Part shown: positions 1 to 5,119 of the stretch, one piece after another | Numbering within the stretch: the stretch's first letter is position 1 | Layout: each line of letters begins with the position of its first letter | Origin: Paracoccaceae bacterium | GTDB lineage: Bacteria > Pseudomonadota > Alphaproteobacteria > Rhodobacterales > Rhodobacteraceae | Direction: 5' to 3' | Length of the DNA stretch: 5,653 bases | NCBI GenBank assembly: GCA_029881635.1 | Contig: JAOUMG010000161.1 | Span: 1 to 5,653 of the forward strand | Program-made: the position numbers and the translations under genes | The notes under the pieces: generated by a model | The model's input: only the letters and a program-made list of their open reading frames with translations | Databases searched by the model: none | Told to the model about the DNA's origin: nothing

Positions 1-83
1 TCGACATCGGCAACGATGATCGCATCGACCGCCGCATTGAGAAGCGTATCGAGCAAGACCGAACTGTCTGTACTGCGCGCCAT
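1..83 (-). CDS. Start of a probable PAS-domain sensor protein (partial)
   Basis: Only about 27 codons of the 5' end are present and the gene continues past the left edge. Read on the minus strand from the ATG at 83 it gives MARSTDSSVLLDTLLNAAVD followed by AIIVADV. The pattern L-D-T-x-x-x-A-x-D-A-I-I-V is typical of the beginning of a PAS fold, as at the start of FixL-like and other PAS sensor kinases or diguanylate cyclases. This is family-pattern recognition on a short stretch; no kinase or other output domain is visible. The start is unresolved: an in-frame TTG at 143 (adding 20 codons) lies only 14 bases after the protease stop codon, while the ATG at 83 has only a weak AAGAAAG upstream. 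Either way it lies downstream of the M50 protease on the same strand and is probably cotranscribed with it. Confidence 0.5.
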   Translation of the reverse strand, partial: MARSTDSSVLLDTLLNAAVDAIIVADV

Positions 84-157
84 GACCGGATTGCTTTCTT
101 CTTGGCCCGGTCCCAGCTTGTCCGCCAGGGTGCTGAACGTCAATCCTGAGAACCGCC

Positions 158-1321
158 CTACCGGAACTGTCGCCCGGCTGTGCCCGTCGAGTGGACCTGA
201 CCAAGGTCGTGCAGAACGGCGAGGTAGGCCATGAGGTCAGCAAGCGTGATGACACCCTGAAACCGTCCGCCCTCGGCAACCAGAAATTTGCGCCGCCCGC
301 CCGATGCCATGCGCGTCATCAGCGCATCCGTCGCAAAATCCGGCGTGATCGTATTCGTGGGGTCACTGCCAACGTAGATATCGGCGATATGGGTGTCGGA
401 CCAGTTATCCCGGTCGATCTTCTGCAACAATGCGGCATCGACATAACCCAGAAGATGCTCGCCCTCGGTCACTGGCACGAAGCTGACCGAATGGCGCAGC
501 ATGATCCGGTCGATTACATCGGCAAGCGTGTCGTCGGGCGACGCGGTATGGATGCTCCGGCTCATCATTGACGCGACAGTCTTGTCCCTGAGCGCTGTCT
601 TGATCGTCAGTTGCTGATAGGTCCCGCGCGCGGCCGACAGCAGGAAAAGACCGATCAGCGCCTGCCAGAAACCTCCGATGATCGCCCCGGAGAAGAGTGA
701 GACAAAACCGAAGGCGATCAGCGCATAGGCCAGGATTGCCGAAGCGACCGTCGCGCGGCGCGTCGCCTGGATGAGGTCGCCCGACCAGTACCAGAGAGCC
801 GCCCGCAAGACCCGCCCGCCATCAAGTGGGAAGGCCGGAAGAAGGTTGAAGAGAGCGAGGACGAGATTGATGAATGTGAGGTATTCCAGAACTGCCTGCA
901 GTGGTTCGGAAATTCCGGAGGCTTCTGACAGGATGAGGAACAGATAGGCGACCCCTGCCAGCGCTACGGACATCGCAGGACCCGCAACCGCGATCCAGAA
1001 CTCCGACCGGGGATCGACCGGTTCCTCGTCCAGTTCGGCGACCCCGCCGAAAATGAACAATGTGATCCCGCCAATGCCCAGCCCGAACCGGCGCGCCACC
1101 AGCGAATGCGCCAGTTCATGCAGGATCAGACCGGCAAAGAGCGCGACCATCGCGATGATGGCAAGGACAAGATAGTCACCCGGCCTCAGCCCGGGCACCT
1201 GCGCCGGAAAGTAGCCGGACATCAGTGACCAGACGACCAGAAAGGCGATGAACAGCCAACTGGCATCGACCTTGACCTGAAAGCCGAAGATCTCGATCAA
1301 CCGAACCGTACGCGAAAACAT
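158..1321 (-). CDS. Site-2 protease family (M50) zinc metalloprotease with two CBS domains
   Basis: This 387-residue integral inner-membrane protein should cleave membrane-embedded or membrane-proximal substrates. Visible zinc and catalytic motifs are HELAH at residues 68-72 within a hydrophobic helix, and NLLPAFPLDGGR at 159-170, whose Asp167 is the third zinc ligand of the family. Other hydrophobic segments lie near 20-40, 50-67, 108-132, 148-162, 190-213 and 216-230. The C-terminus carries a CBS pair at about 247-300 (starting VASMMSRSIHTASPDDTL) and 310-370 (ending GVITLADLMAYL), which in this subfamily is thought to bind a nucleotide ligand and tune activity. Length and domain order are normal for the bacterial S2P-CBS type. 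The ATG start is supported by GGAGG at 1329-1333, seven bases upstream. A PAS-like gene follows on the same strand. The substrate cannot be told from sequence; candidates are anti-sigma factors or membrane regulators. Confidence 0.93.
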   Translation of the reverse strand: MFSRTVRLIEIFGFQVKVDASWLFIAFLVVWSLMSGYFPAQVPGLRPGDYLVLAIIAMVALFAGLILHELAHSLVARRFGLGIGGITLFIFGGVAELDEEPVDPRSEFWIAVAGPAMSVALAGVAYLFLILSEASGISEPLQAVLEYLTFINLVLALFNLLPAFPLDGGRVLRAALWYWSGDLIQATRRATVASAILAYALIAFGFVSLFSGAIIGGFWQALIGLFLLSAARGTYQQLTIKTALRDKTVASMMSRSIHTASPDDTLADVIDRIMLRHSVSFVPVTEGEHLLGYVDAALLQKIDRDNWSDTHIADIYVGSDPTNTITPDFATDALMTRMASGGRRKFLVAEGGRFQGVITLADLMAYLAVLHDLGQVHSTGTAGRQFR

Positions 1322-1706
1322 CCGACTGCCTCCAACCCCGGGTAGTCACAAGTCTAGCCCGCTGCATTGGCCACAGGCTGATCCTGATCATTCCAAGGCA
1401 GGTTTTCTGGGATTTGTCGGCCACAATGACGGTGGTTCTTGTTGAATACTCTACATGGTGGCATCTTCCCGAGCTGGCCTCCGATGTGGTCATGATGAGT
1501 TGATCTGGCATCACTACGATAAAACGTTGATCAAGGCGTTATTGTCTGGTTCAGCACGCAGGCACTTGGAGGATCGGACCCAAGGGTAGCGAATTGTTCC
1601 GGCACGCAACTGGTTTTTAAAGAGTTATCAAGGTGGGTTGATCGGATCGACCGAAGATCCTATGCCACCGGCTGAGATATCCTGACCTCAATTAAGGCCT
1701 GCCCGC
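1322..1706. other. Divergent intergenic region, no convincing gene
   Basis: These 385 bases separate the M50 protease (leftward) from the unknown gene pair (rightward), so both promoters should lie here. No good -35/-10 pair was found on either strand. The closest plus-strand candidate is TTGTTC (1594-1599) followed 17 bases later by TTAAAG, matching sigma-70 at only about three positions in each box. The right half holds TTGATC at 1500-1505, TTGATCAA at 1527-1534, ATCAA at 1627-1631 and TTGATC at 1638-1643; ATCAA and TTGAT at 1627-1642 form an inverted repeat with a 6-base spacer. A short inverted repeat CTTGG/CCAAG surrounds 1564-1583. The small reading frames here have no ribosome binding site or recognisable product. 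Confidence 0.6.
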
Positions 1707-2330
1707 ATGACCCCGGATGATATTGGAGCGCTGTTTACCCGGTCTTCGGGGGAATATGCCTTTGCCCGCTGGGGACGACCGATTGTGCCAGTGGTCTTTG
1801 GCGTCGACGAGGCGACACTGGCGATCATCAAGGGCGCGGTCGAGGCTGTGGTGGCACTGGCGGGCCATTCGATGGCTGAAACCGATCCGGAGTTGGGCGC
1901 AAACCTGATGGTTTTTTTCTGCCGCGATTGGGCTGAGTTGCTGGAGGTTCCCAACCTCGACCGGCTGGTTGACGGTTTGGCGCCGCTGGTGGCCCGGCTT
2001 GAAGCCGATGGCGCCAACCAGTACCGAATTTTCCGATTTGACAGCACGGGCGCCATTCGTGCCTGTTTCAGTTTTCTTCGCATGGATGCCGCCCTGTCTG
2101 AAACGCCGGCGGATATTCTGGCGTTATCGCTGGCGGCGCAGGCGATCGTGCTTTGGTCGGACCGCGCCTTTGCCGAGCGATCGCCGATGGCGAGGATTGG
2201 CGAGACTGTGGTTCTGCATCCCGATATTGGCGCGGTTATCCGGGCAGCCTATGATCCGATGATGCCTGCGGTGGCATCTGACCCCAGCCACGCATTGCGG
2301 CTGTTGGCCCGCATGGCCGTTGCCTCATGA
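1707..2330 (+). CDS. Conserved-looking hypothetical protein, first gene of a coupled pair
   Basis: I do not recognise a characterised family. The 207-residue product appears soluble, with no signal peptide and no clear membrane segment, and reads as a normal, well-composed protein; I have an impression of similar uncharacterised proteins in Rhodobacterales, which is memory rather than a search. Visible features are an N-terminal segment with RWGRPIVPVVFG (21-32), a helical hydrophobic stretch (34-53), a segment GANLMVFFCRDW (64-75), a run of alternating hydrophobic and charged residues (103-126) and AYDPMM at 181-186 near the C-terminus. The ATG at 1707 has AAGG nine bases upstream. Its stop codon overlaps the start of the next gene (ATGA, 2327-2330), so the two are almost certainly translated from one mRNA and may act together. 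Confidence 0.8.
   Translation: MTPDDIGALFTRSSGEYAFARWGRPIVPVVFGVDEATLAIIKGAVEAVVALAGHSMAETDPELGANLMVFFCRDWAELLEVPNLDRLVDGLAPLVARLEADGANQYRIFRFDSTGAIRACFSFLRMDAALSETPADILALSLAAQAIVLWSDRAFAERSPMARIGETVVLHPDIGAVIRAAYDPMMPAVASDPSHALRLLARMAVAS
2247..2263 (+). repeat. 17-bp direct repeat, copy 1 (AYDPM codons)
   Basis: GCCTATGATCCGATGAT occurs here inside the first gene of the pair and again at 2819-2835 in the second gene. Both copies are in the coding frame and give AYDPM. The identity ends just outside the motif on both sides, so it may be coincidence, a shared functional motif, or a trace of recombination. Confidence 0.75.
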
Positions 2331-2839
2331 CGCGCCGCGTTGGTGATATCATCGAGGTTAACGACAAGATGCAGGCCGGGTATCGCTACCAGCTTGAAGC
2401 CCCGATTGGGGGTAATTTCGCTGACGATTTTCGCCCCCACCACAGCCCGGCTGAAATGCTGGCGATGGGCGTGTTCGAAGGGAAGTATTGTAACGACTGT
2501 CGTGCGGAATTTCCCGAAGACTGGTTTTTAGACGCCAAGCTGAGCGATATTCCGGATGAAAAGCTGAATTACTTCGGGCTGAAAAGCCGCCAGCCCCTGT
2601 CCGTCTGGCGCGACAAGGGCTGGATTTACGGACCGGACCCGCGCGGTTGGTTCCAATGGTACTGCCGATACTATCTGGGTCGCCGCCTGCCAGAGATCGA
2701 CCGGATCCAGATCGGGCGCTGGAAGGGATTTGCCCGCCATGCCGGGCAAATCAGGGCCAACTGCCATACAGGCGACGTGTTTTGCAGGCCAAGACAGCGC
2801 CAGGCGCTGTTGCAATGGGCCTATGATCCGATGATCTGA
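2327..2839 (+). CDS. Conserved hypothetical protein, aromatic-rich, second gene of a coupled pair
   Basis: The 170-residue product has no assigned function that I know; the core resembles a widespread uncharacterised family, recalled rather than searched. It looks cytoplasmic, with no signal peptide or membrane helix. Notable parts are HHSPAEMLAMGVFEGKY (38-54), a CNDC pair (Cys55, Cys58), a middle segment NYFGLKSRQPLSVW (81-94), an unusually aromatic core DPRGWFQWYCRYYLGRR (104-120), then RIQIGRW (126-132), Cys146 and Cys153, and a C-terminal QALLQWAYDPMI. Four cysteines arranged as a CxxC plus two later ones could bind a metal, but the arrangement matches no zinc finger I can name. The start overlaps the upstream stop as ATGA, which implies translational coupling. 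It ends at a convergent junction with the bactofilin gene. Confidence 0.82.
   Translation: MTRRVGDIIEVNDKMQAGYRYQLEAPIGGNFADDFRPHHSPAEMLAMGVFEGKYCNDCRAEFPEDWFLDAKLSDIPDEKLNYFGLKSRQPLSVWRDKGWIYGPDPRGWFQWYCRYYLGRRLPEIDRIQIGRWKGFARHAGQIRANCHTGDVFCRPRQRQALLQWAYDPMI
2819..2835 (+). repeat. 17-bp direct repeat, copy 2 (AYDPM codons)
   Basis: This is the second copy of the sequence at 2247-2263, identical over 17 bases and in the same codon phase. Here it forms the last codons of the gene (AYDPMI, then stop). Confidence 0.75.
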
Positions 2840-2859
2840 CGGCACAGCGGGGTGAACCC

Positions 2860-2880
2860 TGCCACGCTTGGCGTGTTGCA
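2860..2880. terminator. Hairpin in convergent spacer, possible bidirectional terminator
   Basis: TGC-CACGC, loop TTG, GCGTG-(TT bulge)-GCA folds into an eight-pair stem in the 55-base spacer between two converging genes, where a shared terminator is expected. No T-run follows on either strand, only ATTT about ten bases on, so a classical intrinsic terminator is not shown. A competing fold with GGG/CCC at 2850-2859 also exists. Confidence 0.35.
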
Positions 2881-2894
2881 GCGGCCGAAGCGAT

Positions 2895-3206
2895 TTAGCC
2901 GGTCACCTGTACCTTGCCGACCAGCTTGGCGCCTTTTTCCGACGACAGGCTTTGTGCCACGACGTCCGATTTCACATTGGCGGTTTTTTCCAGCGACAGT
3001 TCGGCGCATTTGATCTGGCCGGATTGCTTGCCCTGCACATTGACCGATTCTGCGTCTATACCGCCCTTGACCTCGCCGCTTAGCTGGATGTCGACGGTCT
3101 TGGCGGTGATATCGCCTGTCACACGGCCTTTTACAGCCACGTCACCGGATGCAGATGTGATACTGCCCGTGACGGTGAGATCTTCTTCGATAACTGTGCG
3201 CGACAT
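2895..3206 (-). CDS. Bactofilin (polymer-forming cytoskeletal protein), short form
   Basis: Bactofilins polymerise without nucleotide into filaments of stacked right-handed beta-helices, usually at the inner membrane, and help position cell-wall or envelope machinery. The 103-residue product is nearly all bactofilin domain: repeating short beta-strand units with glycine turns, for example VTGSITSASGDVAVKGRVTG (12-31), GDITAKTVDIQLSGEVKGGI (31-50) and DAESVNVQGKQSGQIKCAEL (51-70). The N-terminal tail is only about ten residues (MSRTVIEEDL) and there is no long proline-rich C-terminal tail. I chose the ATG at 3206 because AGGAG lies five bases upstream; an upstream in-frame ATG at 3254 would add 16 residues unlike the domain and lacks such a site. 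It is transcribed away from the ybgC-tol genes and converges on the unknown pair. No partner such as an M23 peptidase is adjacent within the window. Confidence 0.88.
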   Translation of the reverse strand: MSRTVIEEDLTVTGSITSASGDVAVKGRVTGDITAKTVDIQLSGEVKGGIDAESVNVQGKQSGQIKCAELSLEKTANVKSDVVAQSLSSEKGAKLVGKVQVTG

Positions 3207-3211
3207 GTAGG

Positions 3212-3216
3212 CTCCT
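3212..3216 (-). promoter_or_regulatory. Ribosome binding site of the bactofilin gene
   Basis: On the minus strand AGGAG is followed by CCTAC and then ATG at 3206. This strong site decides between the start at 3206 and the longer reading frame from 3254. Confidence 0.75.
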
Positions 3217-3294
3217 GCTTGGTAGTGCTGGTTTTGGCGGGTGATAACCGGCAACAGACCCCATGGCTACAGAAGAAGCGGCTTTCTGCCAAGA

Positions 3295-3344
3295 GCTTTG
3301 GGCAAGAATGGGCAAAGCCGCGCCGCTTGCCTGTAGCGGCAAGC
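3295..3344 (+). promoter_or_regulatory. Two hairpins with competing pairing upstream of ybgC
   Basis: GCTTTG (3295-3300) pairs with CAAAGC (3313-3318) around a 12-base loop, and GCTTGCC (3325-3331) pairs with GGCAAGC (3338-3344) around a 6-base loop. The CTTGCC arm can instead pair with GGCAAG at 3301-3306, inside the first loop, so two folds compete. This lies 46 bases before the ybgC start, in the divergent spacer. There is no T-run after it. A regulatory role is inferred only from the pairing pattern. Confidence 0.35.
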
Positions 3345-3390
3345 CTGCGGTAGGGGAGATTGATCCAGCATTTATTCCGGACACCGTGTC

Positions 3391-3792
3391 ATGCCCCACA
3401 GGTTCAGTTTGCGCGTTTATTATGAGGATACCGACCTGGCAGGTATCGTCTATTATGCCAACTATCTGAAGTTCATCGAAAGGGGCCGCAGCGAATGGGT
3501 GCGCGAACTGGGAATTGATCAGGCACGGCTGAAGACGGAACACGGGATTGTTTTTGCCGTGCGGCGGGTCGAGGCGGATTTTCTGCGGCCGGCAAAGTTT
3601 GATGATGAATTGCAGGTTCTGACAGAGTTGAAGGTTCTCACCGGGGCGCGAATAGTTCTGGATCAGGCAGTCATGCGGCGGGGTGAACGCCTGTTTGCCG
3701 CAGAGGTGACCCTGATTTGTCTGACGGATGGCGGCGCGCCGGCCCGGTTACCCCTTGAAGTGCGTTCACGGCTGGTTCCGTCGGTCCATTGA
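3391..3792 (+). CDS. ybgC: YbgC, Tol-Pal-associated acyl-CoA thioesterase
   Basis: This is a cytoplasmic hot-dog-fold thioesterase of the 4-hydroxybenzoyl-CoA thioesterase family; in other bacteria it hydrolyses acyl-CoA and has been linked to phospholipid metabolism at the Tol-Pal complex. The N-terminal signature SLRVYYEDTDLAGIVYYANY (6-25) is diagnostic: Asp15 corresponds to the catalytic Asp of the family (Asp18 of E. coli YbgC), followed by the long helix LKFIERGRSEWVRELG. The 133-residue length is normal. The ATG at 3391 gives the N-terminus expected for the family, although no good Shine-Dalgarno sequence precedes it. It is the first gene of the envelope cluster and is 134 bases from tolQ, an unusually loose junction. 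In many alphaproteobacteria ruvCAB lies upstream of ybgC; here a divergent bactofilin gene does. Confidence 0.93.
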   Translation: MPHRFSLRVYYEDTDLAGIVYYANYLKFIERGRSEWVRELGIDQARLKTEHGIVFAVRRVEADFLRPAKFDDELQVLTELKVLTGARIVLDQAVMRRGERLFAAEVTLICLTDGGAPARLPLEVRSRLVPSVH

Positions 3793-3803
3793 CAATGGCC
3801 AAA

Positions 3804-3838
3804 CTGCTGGGGGCGCGGCAATTCGCGCAGCCCAGCGG
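3804..3838 (+). terminator. Strong hairpin between ybgC and tolQ (attenuator or weak terminator)
   Basis: CTGCTGGG (3804-3811) pairs with CCCAGCGG (3831-3838, one T-G pair); inside it GCGCG (3813-3817) pairs with CGCGC (3824-3828) around the loop GCAATT, with a G/AG internal loop between the stems. It begins 12 bases after the ybgC stop. The following sequence (ATTTGGTGG) is only weakly T-rich, so partial termination or mRNA processing is as likely as a full stop. The rest of the gap to 3926 has a TAGAAT at about 3869-3874 that could be a -10 box, but no -35 at proper spacing was found. Confidence 0.45.
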
Positions 3839-3926
3839 ATTTGGTGGTAATTGGCTTAAAACCTCTGTAGAATCACCCGCAAATCAGAGCCGCATGTAAC
3901 GCGGCCCAACCGGCGAGCAGAGTTTT

Positions 3927-4622
3927 ATGGAAACCCAGACCCTTGCGATGGCGCAGGAGATCGATTTCTCCTTGCTTGCGCTTTTTGCGCGCGCTTCTTT
4001 TGTTGTGCAATTGGTGATGATCATGCTGACGGTGGCCAGTTTCTGGTCCTGGACGATCATCGTGCAGAAATTCATTTCCTACCGAAAGGCGCGGTCAGAG
4101 GCGTCGGTGTTTGACCGGGCGTTTTGGTCGGGCGAGCCGCTGGACGAGCTTTATGAAAAGATCGGCAGCCAGCCGGAAGGCGCATCGGAGAAAATCTTTG
4201 CCTCGGGCATGACCGAATGGCGGCGTAGCCACCGTGAAGGTGGCGAGCTGATTGCTGGGGCGCAGGCCCGTATCGACCGGTCGATGGATGTGGCCATTGC
4301 CAAGGAGATCGAGCGGTTGTCAGGCGGTTTGCCATTCCTGGCGACAGTTGGGTCGACGGCGCCTTTCATCGGGCTTTTCGGCACGGTCTGGGGGATCAAG
4401 ACGGCGTTTGAACAGATCGCGATTTCGCAAAACACCTCGCTAGCCGTTGTGGCGCCGGGGATCGCCGAGGCGCTGGTGGCAACAGCACTGGGCTTGCTCG
4501 CGGCAATTCCGGCGGTGATTTTCTATAACAAGCTGTCGACCGATAGTGACCGGATCATCGCGGGATACGAGGCCTTTGCCGACGAATTCGCCACGATCCT
4601 GTCGCGCCAGCTGGACGCCTAG
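3927..4622 (+). CDS. tolQ: TolQ, proton-channel subunit of the Tol-Pal system
   Basis: TolQ is a MotA/TolQ/ExbB-family inner-membrane protein; with TolR it forms the stator that uses proton motive force to energise TolA. The 231 residues show three membrane helices: about 24-47 (VVQLVMIMLTVASFWSWTII), 136-158 (FLATVGSTAPFIGLFGTVWG, the most conserved part) and 174-200 (VVAPGIAEALVATALGLLAA), with a large cytoplasmic loop between the first two. Length and layout are standard for TolQ, and the tolR/tolA neighbours separate it from ExbB. The start METQTLAMAQEIDFS fits my recollection of Rhodobacterales TolQ; the ribosome site is weak (GAGCAGAG). The stop TAG is followed at once by the tolR ATG, so translation is probably coupled. 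Confidence 0.96.
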   Translation: METQTLAMAQEIDFSLLALFARASFVVQLVMIMLTVASFWSWTIIVQKFISYRKARSEASVFDRAFWSGEPLDELYEKIGSQPEGASEKIFASGMTEWRRSHREGGELIAGAQARIDRSMDVAIAKEIERLSGGLPFLATVGSTAPFIGLFGTVWGIKTAFEQIAISQNTSLAVVAPGIAEALVATALGLLAAIPAVIFYNKLSTDSDRIIAGYEAFADEFATILSRQLDA

Positions 4623-5114
4623 ATGATGGGTGCTGGGGTCATGAAACCGGGCGGCGGCAGGCGGCGACGCGGGTCGCGCGGCAAGGCTGCCGTGATGAGC
4701 GAGATCAACGTCACGCCATTCGTTGACGTGATGCTGGTGCTCTTGATCATCTTCATGGTGGCCGCGCCGCTTTTGACTGTTGGCGTGCCTCTGGAATTGC
4801 CGAAAACCGCCGCGCAGGCGGTGCCGAGCCAGCAGGAGGAACCGTTGACGATTTCGGTGCAGGCCGATGGTACAGTGTCGTTGCAAAACACCCCGGTGCC
4901 AGAGGGGGAGCTGATCGGCAAGCTGACCGCGATCGCGGCTGAACGAACAGATGACAAGCTGTTCCTGCGCGCCGATGGGTCTATTCCATATGAACGGGTG
5001 GTACAGGTGATGGGTGCGCTCAATTCCGGCGGATTCAGCAATATCGTGCTGGTCACTGACGCGGGCGGGCCGTCGTTTGGCGGCGCGGGCGGTCAATCGG
5101 GAACGGGGAACTAG
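4623..5114 (+). CDS. tolR: TolR, stator subunit of the Tol-Pal system
   Basis: TolR is an ExbD/TolR-family protein with one N-terminal membrane helix and a periplasmic domain. The helix (residues 32-50) carries the family signature INVTPFVDVMLVLLIIFMV, with Asp35 equivalent to the proton-handling Asp23 of E. coli TolR. Before it is a Gly/Arg-rich cytoplasmic tail (GGGRRRRGSRG), positive-inside as expected; after it come VPLELPKT and the periplasmic domain ending in a Gly-rich tail (GGPSFGGAGGQSGTGN). The 163-residue length is normal to slightly long. Start choice is uncertain among ATG codons at 4623, 4626 and 4641; 4623 directly abuts the tolQ stop and suits coupled translation. tolA begins five bases after its stop. 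Confidence 0.95.
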   Translation: MMGAGVMKPGGGRRRRGSRGKAAVMSEINVTPFVDVMLVLLIIFMVAAPLLTVGVPLELPKTAAQAVPSQQEEPLTISVQADGTVSLQNTPVPEGELIGKLTAIAAERTDDKLFLRADGSIPYERVVQVMGALNSGGFSNIVLVTDAGGPSFGGAGGQSGTGN

Positions 5115-5119
5115 GGCGC

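Noticed and set aside
191..571. Plus-strand frame opposite the CBS domains
   Set aside because: Antisense to a clearly conserved coding region, with no recognisable product.
1426..1503. Plus-strand 25-codon frame MTVVLVEYSTWWHLPELASD...
   Set aside because: No ribosome binding site precedes it and the frame is open upstream without a clear start; a small protein cannot be supported from sequence alone.
1176..1514. Minus-strand frame overlapping the M50 protease start
   Set aside because: It overlaps the protease N-terminus in another frame, and the product resembles no protein; it arises by chance in the intergenic region.
3207..3254. Upstream extension of bactofilin to the ATG at 3254
   Set aside because: It would add 16 residues (MPVITRQNQHYQAGAY) unlike the family, and the strong AGGAG site directs initiation at 3206.
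3263..3469. Plus-strand frame beginning MATEEAAF before ybgC
   Set aside because: It runs into ybgC in a different frame and covers the hairpin-rich spacer; no family or ribosome site supports it.
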